From: Planctomycetaceae bacterium
Lineage (GTDB): Bacteria; Planctomycetota; Phycisphaerae; SM23-33
Assembly (NCBI GenBank): GCA_021371965.1
Contig: JAJFVE010000011.1
Coordinates: 1-57,955 of the forward strand
Direction of reading: 5' to 3'
DNA: 57,955 nt
Part shown: in pieces, positions 36,660 through 43,762 of the stretch
Numbering within the stretch: position 1 is the stretch's first letter
Layout: every line of letters begins with the position of its first letter
The notes under the pieces: generated by a model
The model's database searches: none
Told to the model about the DNA's origin: nothing
What the model saw: only the letters and a program-made list of their open reading frames with translations
Program-made: the position numbers and the translations under genes

Positions 36660-38420
36660 CTACCGCGACACTACGACAGCGGCCGGCTTGTCGAGGGGCA
36701 CGTTCAAATAGGCCAAGGCCTGTTCGAGCACCTGCTTGACGTAGGGCGCGGCCACCTTGCCCCCATAATACCCTTTTGCCGGGTCGGGCCAATAGACTGA
36801 AATCAGGCACACGACTCGCGGGCGGTCGGCCGGGGCGCCGGCGATGTAGCTGGCGACGTACGCCCCCTCGCGGTAGCCAGCTGGTCCGGGGATCTGGGCG
36901 GTGCCGGTCTTGCCGAAGCTCGTCCAGCCGTCGAGGGGATACTCCTTGGCCGTGCCCGCCTCGACGACGCCGCGCATGGCCGCCACGGTGGCGGCCGCGG
37001 TCGCCGGCGAGATCACGCGCCGCACGGCCTTGGGCATGCCGCGGTGGATCACCGTCCCGTCGGGGCGGCAGATGTAGTCCACCAGTTGCGGCTCCATCAG
37101 CACCCCGCCGTTGGACAGGGCGCTAAAGGCCATGGCAAGCTGCAGCGAGGTGGTCGATATTTCCTGCCCGAACGGCACGCGGCGAAGGCTGTAGCCGTCC
37201 CACTTGCGCAGCGGGCGGACGATCCCGCCGCTCTCGCCAGGCAGGGGAATGCCCGTGCGGTCGGCCAGGCCGAACGCCTTGGCCCACTCGAACAGGCGGC
37301 GATTGCCCATCATCTCGCCGACTTTGGCCATCCCGATGTTGCTGGAGAACTTGATCACATCCGCCAGCGAGAGCATGCCATAGCTCTGCCCGTGGTCGGT
37401 GATCGTGCCGCCCTTGGGCGCGCGGTAGTGGCCGTTCTCGCAGTTGAGCATGGTGTTGTAGTTCAACAATCCCTGCTCAACGGCCGCGGCGGCGAAGATC
37501 GGTTTCATGGCGCTGCCGGCCTCGACGGGCATGCTGATGCAGCGATTAACCCGGCTGTCGGCGGGGGAATCCTGGTAGGCCGCCGGGTTGAACGTCGGCA
37601 CCGACGCCATCGCCAGCACCTGCCCGGTCCAGGGGTCGACGATCAGGCCGCTGCCCCATTTGCCGCCGTAGGTGCTGACGGCCTGGGCGAGGGCCTCTTC
37701 CAGCATCGCCTGCATCGACAGGTCGATGCTGAGGAAGACGTTGTACCCGTCGCGGGGCGGGGTGGACTTGGATTCGTCGCTCCAGATCGCCCGCCGCCGC
37801 GCGTCGGCCAGCATCACTTTCTCGCCGTCGGTAGGCAGCAGGCTCTGGCGGAACGACAACTCCGCCCCTGCCCCCGGCTCGCCGTTGGGGCGGCGGTAAC
37901 CCAGCACCGTCGCGGCCAGCGACCCGTTGGGGTATTCCCGCTGCCAGTGGTAGTCGATGCCGACAGCCGGCAGCTTGAGGTTGTGCACGTTCTGCGCCTG
38001 CTGCTCGTCGAGGGCTTTGACGACGCGAACGTAGCCCGACTCGCGGCGCTGCAGCAGCGTTTCCTGAAGGGCCGGGACGAACTTGATGCGATCCTGCGTC
38101 GACATGCCCACGGCCTTGCTGATGCCGATGGCCACTTCGTCCGACTGGCTTTCCTTGAGCATGCGCGGATCGACGTAGACCCCGGGGACCCGGCGACTGA
38201 TCACCACCGAGGCATAGCGCCGGCGCTCGCGGGCGAAGATGCTGCCCGGGCGACCCGGCAGCGGCACGGTCATGGTCTGCTGCACGCGGATGCGCGCCTG
38301 GGCGTTCTCATGCCCCGTGCGGACCAGCGACGCCTGCGCGCAGGCGAAGCCTGCCAGCGCCACCGCGACGACCGCGAAGGCCGCTTCCAGCCGCCATCGC
38401 CCCGGCACCGGAGATATCAT
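36660..38420 (-). CDS. ftsI: Septal transpeptidase FtsI / class B PBP
   Basis: 586 aa. It has a short cytoplasmic tail, one membrane anchor (about 12-30), a PBP dimerisation domain with PGSIFARERRR and LKLPAVGIDYHWQREYPNGSLAATVLG, and a transpeptidase domain from about 225. The active-site triads are intact: Ser303-x-x-Lys306 (AGSAMKP), Ser359-x-Asn361 (FSSN) and Lys504-Thr-Gly (GKTGTAQ). The DRNG-like motif normally found after PGxI is replaced by ARERRR. No C-terminal PASTA domain is present. AGGAG lies six bases before the ATG. It forms the septal synthase with FtsW. Confidence 0.95.
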   Translation of the reverse strand: MISPVPGRWRLEAAFAVVAVALAGFACAQASLVRTGHENAQARIRVQQTMTVPLPGRPGSIFARERRRYASVVISRRVPGVYVDPRMLKESQSDEVAIGISKAVGMSTQDRIKFVPALQETLLQRRESGYVRVVKALDEQQAQNVHNLKLPAVGIDYHWQREYPNGSLAATVLGYRRPNGEPGAGAELSFRQSLLPTDGEKVMLADARRRAIWSDESKSTPPRDGYNVFLSIDLSMQAMLEEALAQAVSTYGGKWGSGLIVDPWTGQVLAMASVPTFNPAAYQDSPADSRVNRCISMPVEAGSAMKPIFAAAAVEQGLLNYNTMLNCENGHYRAPKGGTITDHGQSYGMLSLADVIKFSSNIGMAKVGEMMGNRRLFEWAKAFGLADRTGIPLPGESGGIVRPLRKWDGYSLRRVPFGQEISTTSLQLAMAFSALSNGGVLMEPQLVDYICRPDGTVIHRGMPKAVRRVISPATAAATVAAMRGVVEAGTAKEYPLDGWTSFGKTGTAQIPGPAGYREGAYVASYIAGAPADRPRVVCLISVYWPDPAKGYYGGKVAAPYVKQVLEQALAYLNVPLDKPAAVVVSR

Positions 38421-38435
38421 GATCGTCTCCTGTTG

Positions 38436-38486
38436 GTGGCGCAGCCTTTCCAGGCTGTGCCCTCGCAGGCCGGCAAGCCTGTGCCG
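38436..38486. repeat. Palindromic repeat between the FtsL-like gene and ftsI
   Basis: GTGGCGCAGCC-TTTCCA-GGCTGTGCC, then GCAGGC-CGGCA-AGCCTGTGC: two adjacent stem-loops inside the operon, of the same type as at 926-968. Confidence 0.65.
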
Positions 38487-38505
38487 CCGTCAACGCCATT
38501 GCGGA

Positions 38506-38790
38506 TTACCACGAGTTGCCCCCCGGCGCCGGCGGACGTGCGGCCAGGTTGCGCCGCACCGCCGTCGTGTCAATCAGCCCCAGGCCCATCTTCTGCGCCC
38601 GCTGCCACAGGGCCTGCTGTTGCGTCAGACCCGCCAGGTGCACCTGCTGATTTCCCAGCCGCCGTGCCAGCACCGCCTGACGCGCCTCGAGCTGGCGGAG
38701 GTGATGATAGGTGCGAATTTCCGCCCGGCGTATCTGCACCAGCGATACGGTCAGCGCTACCATCACCACGATCAAAATGGCAATTCGCAC
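38506..38790 (-). CDS. FtsL-like small bitopic division protein
   Basis: 94 aa, starting with GTG at 38790 after AAGGATCTGAC. One N-terminal membrane helix (MRIAILIVVMVALTVSLVQI) is followed by a heptad-like helical stretch (HLRQLEARQAVLARRLGNQQVHLAGLTQQQ, about 28-57, leucines spaced for a coiled coil) and a short Pro-rich end. Size, topology and position directly before ftsI are those of FtsL; sequence similarity alone would not prove it. Confidence 0.7.
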   Translation of the reverse strand: MRIAILIVVMVALTVSLVQIRRAEIRTYHHLRQLEARQAVLARRLGNQQVHLAGLTQQQALWQRAQKMGLGLIDTTAVRRNLAARPPAPGGNSW

Positions 38791-38800
38791 GTCAGATCCT

Positions 38801-39571
38801 TTAGCGGGGGATGACGATATTCATCCCGACCGGGTAGCGGCTGAGCCCTTCCAGGAGGGGATTGGCGTTGATAATCTTCTGAACCGCGGCCCCGCTGTCA
38901 TCGCCGTAATACAGCACGGCAATCTCCTGGAGCGTCTCATTGCCCCTGATGGTGTAGGTCCAGCCGGACGATTCGGTGCGGCTTTCGCTACGGGTCATCG
39001 CGGCTGCCGGAGCGCCCGACGGGGCGGCAGACCGGACGACGGGGGCCGCTCCGGTTGGCGCAGCGGCGTCGGCCGCCGGACGGGGCGCCGCGCCAGGCAG
39101 GGCGGGAATCACCAGCGTCTGGCCGGGTTTGAGCGACGTCGCGCTGCTCAAGCGGCTGCGATTGGCTTCGAGAATGCGGCGGTATTCGTTGCCGTGCGTC
39201 GGACCGTATACCTTGCGGGCGATCCCAATGAGGGTGTCGTTGGAGCGAACGGTATATTGGCGCTCGGCCGGGCGAGGGGCCTCAGCCACGGGCTCGACAC
39301 GCTGCGATCGAAGCTCGCGCCGCGCCGCATCCACCTGAGGACCGCCCGCCGCCGGCGCGGGACGCACAGGCGCCGCGCGCTCCGTCCGCACGGCAGGAAT
39401 GCGCAGATCCTCGATGGGCACGGCATGACTGTAGTCGCTGCCGGTGACGGCCGCCGACGGCCCGGCGGCCGGACCGCCCGATTCGAGCCCGGTCAGTTCG
39501 GCCAGCACCAGTCCGAAGACCACCACGAACCCCAGGCTTACCAGCAGTCCGATGCGAGTTTCTCTGCCCAT
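38801..39571 (-). CDS. Membrane-anchored double LysM protein
   Basis: 256 aa. The start at 39571 is preceded by AGGAG. One N-terminal membrane anchor (IGLLVSLGFVVVFGLVLAEL), a Pro/Ala-rich linker, then two LysM peptidoglycan-binding domains: QYTVRSNDTLIGIARKVYG...LKPGQTLVIP (about 108-160) and TYTIRGNETLQEIAVLYYG...YPVGMNIVIPR (about 205-256). The gene sits between rsmH and the FtsL-like gene, with short gaps on both sides (39 and 10 nt), so it is part of the division operon and probably ties the divisome to the wall. A LysM gene at this spot is not part of the classical cluster. Confidence 0.88.
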   Translation of the reverse strand: MGRETRIGLLVSLGFVVVFGLVLAELTGLESGGPAAGPSAAVTGSDYSHAVPIEDLRIPAVRTERAAPVRPAPAAGGPQVDAARRELRSQRVEPVAEAPRPAERQYTVRSNDTLIGIARKVYGPTHGNEYRRILEANRSRLSSATSLKPGQTLVIPALPGAAPRPAADAAAPTGAAPVVRSAAPSGAPAAAMTRSESRTESSGWTYTIRGNETLQEIAVLYYGDDSGAAVQKIINANPLLEGLSRYPVGMNIVIPR

Positions 39572-39610
39572 GTCACCGGCTCCTTCCGACAGCGGCAATC
39601 CGTTGCCAAG

Positions 39611-40516
39611 TCACGTCATTTCCAGGCACCGCAGCTTGGCCGAGCGGCTCCGCGGGTTGCGGGCAATCTCGTCCTCGTCTGCCGTCCTGGGCTTTTTCGT
39701 TATCAGTGCGGCCCGGCCCGCTCGGGCCAGGTCCGCGAAAGCGTGTTTGACACGCCGGTCCTCTAGTGAGTGAAAGCTGATAATGCACGCCCGCCCGCCG
39801 CGGCCGAGCACCTCCGGCAGCGCCGCAAGCAGGGCGTCGAGATTCTCCATCTCGCCGTTGACGGCGATCCGAAGCGCCTGGAAGGTCCGCGTGGCCGGGT
39901 GTACGCCCCGCCGCGTCGCCTTGGCTGCCCCGGGGTATGCCCGCAAAACGATCGCTGCCAGTTCGCCCGTGGTGGTGATGGGCTTGCTCTGCCGAGCCAG
40001 CACGATCGCCCGGGCAATCCGGCGGCTGTACCGCTCCTCGCCGTAGGCGTAGATCAGGTCGGCCAGTTCGCCTTCGTCCATCTTGGCTACCAGGTCCGCC
40101 GCGGCGGGTCGGCCGCTGGTGCGGTCCAGCCGCATGTCCAGCGGGCCGTCCTGCGAGAAGCTCAGGCCGCGGGCGGGGTCGTCGAGTTGGCTCGAGGCCA
40201 CGCCCAGGTCGGCCAGCAGGGCGTCAACGCGGGAGATGCCGGCCTCATCGAGCACAGTTCGGGCTTGGGAGAAGTTGCCTTGGAAGAGCCGCACAGGTTT
40301 TCCCAGCGGCTTGAGCCGCTGACCCGCGCGGACGAGATTGTCGGCGTCCAGGTCCATTCCGATCAGTTGAGCATCGGCGGGGGCTTGACTTAACAGCAGC
40401 TCCGCGTGGCCGCCCAGGCCTACGGTGCAGTCCAGAAACACATGCCGCCCCGGACCGCCCAGAACTTCCAGAACGGTCTGGGGCATCACGGGGCTATGAG
40501 CGGCCACGCCGGTCAT
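39611..40516 (-). CDS. rsmH: 16S rRNA (cytosine-1402 N4) methyltransferase
   Basis: 301 aa. An S-adenosylmethionine-dependent methyltransferase acting on the ribosomal P-site region. Marks: HSPVMPQTVLEVL, FLDCTVGLGGHAELLL (SAM loop), GMDLDADNL, LLADLGVASSQLDDPARGLSF, GPLDMRLD, THPATRTFQALRIAVN (here VHPATRTFQALRIAVN) and CIISFHSLEDRRVK. Complete. GAGG lies upstream of the ATG, and the 80-aa gene ends 15 nt before it. Its place next to mraZ is universal in dcw clusters. Confidence 0.96.
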   Translation of the reverse strand: MTGVAAHSPVMPQTVLEVLGGPGRHVFLDCTVGLGGHAELLLSQAPADAQLIGMDLDADNLVRAGQRLKPLGKPVRLFQGNFSQARTVLDEAGISRVDALLADLGVASSQLDDPARGLSFSQDGPLDMRLDRTSGRPAAADLVAKMDEGELADLIYAYGEERYSRRIARAIVLARQSKPITTTGELAAIVLRAYPGAAKATRRGVHPATRTFQALRIAVNGEMENLDALLAALPEVLGRGGRACIISFHSLEDRRVKHAFADLARAGRAALITKKPRTADEDEIARNPRSRSAKLRCLEMT

Positions 40517-40531
40517 GGCCTTGACCTCGCC

Positions 40532-40774
40532 TCAGTCGCCGGCGGCACAGGCCGCCGCCGCCACGGCCACGTGAGGAGAGAAAGCGACCCGGGAGTAGCT
40601 ACCGCCCAGTCCCTGAACCCGCCGGAGCTTCTGAACTAAATCCAGCAGGCGCTGCCGGTGCCCATCGGTCATCAAAGATGGCCGGTTAAGCTGTCGGCGA
40701 AGTTCGGCCAGGCTCACTGGAGGGCATCCTTGCCTTCCGGCAGAGTGGCTCTGGGATGTTTGAGAGGTGGCCAT
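40532..40774 (-). CDS. Small conserved-position protein between mraZ and rsmH
   Basis: 80 aa. The start at 40774 is the first ATG consistent with gene spacing (mraZ ends 91 nt upstream); GGAG lies about 12 bases before it. No domain is recognised. The sequence has a basic helical middle (LAELRRQLNRPSLMTDGHRQRLLDLVQKLRRVQ) and an Ala-rich end, with no membrane segment. It could be real because it is in line with the operon and fills the mraZ-rsmH gap, but coding evidence is limited to that. Confidence 0.5.
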   Translation of the reverse strand: MATSQTSQSHSAGRQGCPPVSLAELRRQLNRPSLMTDGHRQRLLDLVQKLRRVQGLGGSYSRVAFSPHVAVAAAACAAGD

Positions 40775-40865
40775 TTCAGTCCGTTGCTCCCGGGACCGCT
40801 TTCCTTTTATTAAGTCCGCCGCGGGCGTGGTCAACCATGACCGGCCCGCGGGCGATTCACACGCC

Positions 40866-41345
40866 TCAATCCATCGAGGCGCCTTGTTTATTCTGTGCAT
40901 TCAGCGCGTCGGCCGCGTCGTAAAGCATGTCGCCGTAGACGGGCAGTTCGCTGTCGACTCGAGCGTCCCATTCCTCGCTGGGCCAGATCTCGATGTGATC
41001 GTCCATTCCCAGCAACGTCACCTTGTCCGCAATCACCGCCCGCTGCATCGACTTTTCCGGAAGCACCACGCGGCCCTGGGAGTCGCCCTTGAGCACCCGC
41101 GCCATCGCGAAGAACAGATCGATCTTCCGCTTGTCGCGAGTGGGCAGGGGCGAACGCTTCAGGCTGGCCGCCAGGCGGCGGTAATACAGGTCCGGATACA
41201 GCCACAAATGCCGGTCGGGACCCAGAACCAGGATGAAATCCTTGCCGTCTTCCTTGGGATCCATGCAGTCGCGCAACGCCGCACTGATAGCCAAGCGATG
41301 CTTGGCATCGATGAGTTGCTCGAACTCTCCCACGAAGAGCGCCAT
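40866..41345 (-). CDS. mraZ: Transcriptional regulator MraZ, first gene of the division cluster
   Basis: 159 aa with two AbrB-like MraZ repeats: FVGEFEQLIDAKHRLAISAALR near the start and VLKGDSQGRVVLPEKSMQRA in the second half, each carrying the D-x-K/Q-G-R-type DNA-binding motif. In other bacteria MraZ forms a ring-shaped oligomer and represses its own operon. A good promoter lies just upstream (41384-41412). A C-terminal extension of about 15 residues (LNAQNKQGASMD) goes beyond the core fold. Confidence 0.93.
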   Translation of the reverse strand: MALFVGEFEQLIDAKHRLAISAALRDCMDPKEDGKDFILVLGPDRHLWLYPDLYYRRLAASLKRSPLPTRDKRKIDLFFAMARVLKGDSQGRVVLPEKSMQRAVIADKVTLLGMDDHIEIWPSEEWDARVDSELPVYGDMLYDAADALNAQNKQGASMD

Positions 41346-41383
41346 TCAAGGTTCTTTCCGCCACCGGTTGGGATGGCTAGGGA

Positions 41384-41412
41384 ATATTAACCACTAACAG
41401 GGAAACCGACAA
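41384..41412 (-). promoter_or_regulatory. Predicted promoter of the mraZ division operon
   Basis: On the minus strand: TTGTCG (41407-41412), a 17-bp spacer, then TAATAT (41384-41389), near consensus for a housekeeping sigma factor. Transcription would begin near 41377, about 30 nt before the mraZ start. Confidence 0.55.
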
Positions 41413-42183
41413 CAAAAAAAAGCGATTCACCACAAAAAAATCTGTCCTGTCTCTGTTAGGCCTTCCCTGGCCGGCCGCCGTTTTGTGGCATGGGCGTCTC
41501 GCCCATGCTCCCCGGTGCCCATGGCGACCCACGAAAAACAGAAACGTGTGTCGCCATGCCACCCGCGCCGTCTGCCGTGGCCTTCCCTGGCCTGGCCGAT
41601 CTTCCATGACCTGTGCGGCCGCACGCGCCGCGCCCCCGCCGGGGCATCCATGCCCGGCCAAGACACCCGATAGCGCCCAACCAATCTCTGGCCGGGCGCT
41701 GACTCACTAGAGAAACTTGTCAATCAGCGCGATACTCAAGCCAGGGCGCTATCGGCCCTTCGTTACGTTATCGGTCCTTCAGTAAAAATTGCGTTATTGA
41801 ATTTTCGCAGCCGATTTGCCCCCCCCGCCCACGCTGCTGCCGGTAACTCGAACACGAATGTCACGAATTGGGCGAATGGAGCAAAAACCAAGAATCGAAA
41901 GATCTCTTCTTCTCCGTCCTCATTCGTTTCATTCGTGACATTCGCGTTCTCTTGGGACAGGCAGCAAGGTACCTGCGCCGCTACTTCCTGCCGCCGGCGA
42001 TGCGCGGGGCGTCGAATGTAGTTGTCAGAATCGTGACATCGCCAGCAATGCGAACACGAATGACACGAATAAAACGACTGGGCAAAAAGAAAGAACCCCA
42101 AGTCAGTTTCTTTTCCCCGTCCTCATTCGTTTCATTCGTGACATTCGCGTTCTCTTGGGACAGGCAGCAAGGCACCTGCGCCG
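41413..42183. repeat. Gene-free region of mixed repeats
   Basis: No gene supported. From left to right: a GTGGCA palindromic element (41485-41562); a perfect 11-bp inverted repeat CGATAGCGCCC / GGGCGCTATCG (41668-41678 and 41744-41754); two imperfect 19-bp tandem units (41747-41765 and 41766-41784, 15 of 19 identical); a C-run near 41819; then two hairpins built from CACGAAT words (41850-41955 and 42050-42157). Open frames here are low-complexity translations of these repeats. Confidence 0.75.
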
Positions 42184-42228
42184 CTACTTCCTGCCGCCGG
42201 CGATGCGCGGGTCGTCGAAGTAGTTGTC
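41914..42228. repeat. Tandem partial duplication, period 203 bp
   Basis: 41914-42026 and 42117-42228 are about 112-bp direct copies with three substitutions and one indel. The right copy contains the 3' end of the cupin gene (codons for ...DNYFDDPRIAGGRK); the left copy is a non-coding duplicate of that end plus the hairpin arm next to it. Confidence 0.85.
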
Positions 42229-42699
42229 GCCGGCAAGGCTGGGTTTGCTTACTTCCAGCAGCAGCGCGCTGCCGAGGCCGGTGAAACGGTGGCGGTAGCG
42301 CGGGCCGGGGGGCATGGCCAGCACGTCGCCGGCCTTCATGATCCTCGTGCGGGCCCCGACGGTCATGCGGACCTTGCCCTGGGCGACGAAAAACGTCTCG
42401 TGCTTCATCTTGTGGCAGTGCATGGGGCATGTCTGGCCGTCAAAGAGGAAGAGGTACTTGCCGCAGTAGCCGGCTTCCACCTCGTTGGCGATCCAGACCT
42501 CGATCAGGCCGGTCTTGTCGAACTCGCCCAGGCCAAAGTCGATGATCAGCGGCTCGGCCGCCGCCGGCAGGGCCACCTTCCACGCCTTCATCTGCCGGCG
42601 AAACGCCGCCATCGCCGCCGAGGCGGCGCGGCCGGTGATCGACACGTACACGCCCTTGTTCTTCTGCGCGCCGACGGCGGATTTTGGCTTCTGCGTCAT
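42184..42699 (-). CDS. Cupin-domain protein, D-lyxose isomerase-like
   Basis: 171 aa. The start at 42699 has AGGAG six bases upstream. The central beta-barrel carries the cupin metal motif: MHCHKMKHETFFVAQG gives His-x-His-x(4-5)-Glu, and the second motif is PPGPRYRHRFTG. The preceding text (LIEVWIANEVEAGYCGKYLFLFDGQTCP) and overall plan resemble D-lyxose/D-mannose ketol-isomerases of the cupin type, but a sugar-binding role is inferred only. The last 14 codons lie inside a duplicated repeat unit, so the C-terminus may have been altered recently. Confidence 0.75.
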   Translation of the reverse strand: MTQKPKSAVGAQKNKGVYVSITGRAASAAMAAFRRQMKAWKVALPAAAEPLIIDFGLGEFDKTGLIEVWIANEVEAGYCGKYLFLFDGQTCPMHCHKMKHETFFVAQGKVRMTVGARTRIMKAGDVLAMPPGPRYRHRFTGLGSALLLEVSKPSLAGDNYFDDPRIAGGRK

Positions 42700-42770
42700 G
42701 TGTCGCTCCTTGTATTGGGGGACTCTACCACAAAGGCACGAAGGCACAAAGAGACGGGGAAACAGCAATC

Positions 42771-42863
42771 AACAACTTTGCCACAGAGATCACAGAGAAC
42801 ACGAAGCGACGGCGAAAAGCTTGAAGCAACTCCTTCGTGTTCTTCGTGATCTCTGTGGCAAAG
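42771..42863. repeat. Hairpin repeat, left flank of the zeta-toxin module
   Basis: Starts with a 36-bp sequence (42771-42806, AACAACTTTGCCACAGAGAT...) that recurs identically at 43628-43663. Its own inverted partner lies at 42833-42863 (CTTCGTG...CTGTGGCAAAG), so the unit folds as a long hairpin. Confidence 0.85.
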
Positions 42864-42890
42864 GTTTCTTCTGCCCTTCAGCCGTGGGCA

Positions 42891-43073
42891 CTACTTCGCG
42901 GCCTTGGCTCGCTTGCGGCGGAGGGGATTGATATCGATGATCTCGCCATCCTTATAGACGTACAGTGGCGAGCCGGTACGCTTGGCCAGTTCGCGAGCGG
43001 CCTTGGCGGCTCTCTTCATCGCAGGCCACGATCCCACGATATCTGGATCGCTCGATTGGATTGTCTTCTTCAT
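42891..43073 (-). CDS. Small protein paired with the zeta-like toxin, candidate antitoxin
   Basis: 60 aa. The ATG overlaps the stop of the zeta-like gene (ATGA), so translation is coupled. Short basic helices (AMKRAAKAARELAKRTGSP) lead into a small beta segment (LYVYKDGEIIDINP) and a Lys/Arg end. Small proteins of this type often follow zeta-like ATPase genes in bacteria. I infer an antitoxin or accessory role from the coupling; no DNA-binding fold is recognisable. Confidence 0.7.
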   Translation of the reverse strand: MKKTIQSSDPDIVGSWPAMKRAAKAARELAKRTGSPLYVYKDGEIIDINPLRRKRAKAAK

Positions 43074-43606
43074 GGATTTTCTCCCGAGGCAACCAGTTTC
43101 AACTCGGGGCCTGAATTATCATACATCACCCAGCTATTTACCAGTTCACAGTATATTGTCCGAAGATTCCGCAGGCCCGAGTCAAATCGGCGGCGAATCA
43201 CCGGTACGGGGACGTGGTGCCCGCCTTGAGCAACACGCATCTTCACTCTAGCCACGGCAAAGTCAGCCGAAGGAAGGCTCAGGAAGACCAACTTCACATG
43301 GTAGCCCGCTTTCTTCCACCGCTGGATATGCCGCACGTAGTTTCTGCCGCTGAGGGTTGTCTCGAACGCAAAGCTTTCGCCTCGGCCATATCTGCGGGCA
43401 ATCTCCTTGAGCATGATCTTTCCAGCCTGGATCGCCACGCGCTCAGGCGCAAAGGGCGAGAGACCTCGGGCGATCAGGTCCGCGTTAATGAAGTCCGGAC
43501 ATCCGGCCTCGCGCGGCAGAAACTGCTCGGCAAAGGTCGTCTTCCCGGCCCCGTTGGGACCGGCGATAATGACGATCTTCTTGCCAGATTGAATTGGCCT
43601 GCTCAT
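43070..43606 (-). CDS. Zeta-toxin-like P-loop kinase
   Basis: 178 aa. The P-loop IIAGPNGAGKTTFAEQFLP (residues 13-31) is followed by PDFINADLIARGLSP, the acidic substrate-side motif, FETTLSGRNYVRHI (sugar-nucleotide side), and a lid region RVAQGGHHVPVPVIRRRF. This is the chromosomal zeta-like family. Plasmid zeta toxins phosphorylate UDP-GlcNAc and so poison peptidoglycan synthesis; whether this short form does so is unproven. GAGGAG precedes the ATG. The module lies close to the division operon and between two identical 36-bp repeats. Confidence 0.88.
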   Translation of the reverse strand: MSRPIQSGKKIVIIAGPNGAGKTTFAEQFLPREAGCPDFINADLIARGLSPFAPERVAIQAGKIMLKEIARRYGRGESFAFETTLSGRNYVRHIQRWKKAGYHVKLVFLSLPSADFAVARVKMRVAQGGHHVPVPVIRRRFDSGLRNLRTIYCELVNSWVMYDNSGPELKLVASGENP

Positions 43607-43627
43607 AGCTCCTCTCAGCTTCGGGGA

Positions 43628-43718
43628 AACAACTTTGCCACAGAGATCACAGAGAACACGAAGGGGTTTTTCAAAAACAAAGTTCTTCTCTGTGGTCTCT
43701 GTGATCTCTGAGGCAAAG
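43628..43718. repeat. Hairpin repeat, right flank of the zeta-toxin module
   Basis: 43628-43663 is identical over 36 bp to 42771-42806, in the same orientation. The inverted partner at 43682-43718 (GTTCTTCTCTGTGG...GAGGCAAAG) gives a long imperfect hairpin. Confidence 0.85.
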
Positions 43719-43762
43719 CTTCTCCTCTGCGATCTTCGCGACCTTTGCGGTGAATCGCTTTA

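Noticed and set aside
41369..41383. MraZ-box repeats (TGGGA, then AGGGA, spaced by five bases)
   Set aside because: Only two imperfect copies, and on the strand opposite to mraZ. Too weak to call.
41427..41723. Small minus-strand frames with GETPMPQ-like translations
   Set aside because: They translate the palindromic repeat; the same peptides appear wherever the repeat occurs.
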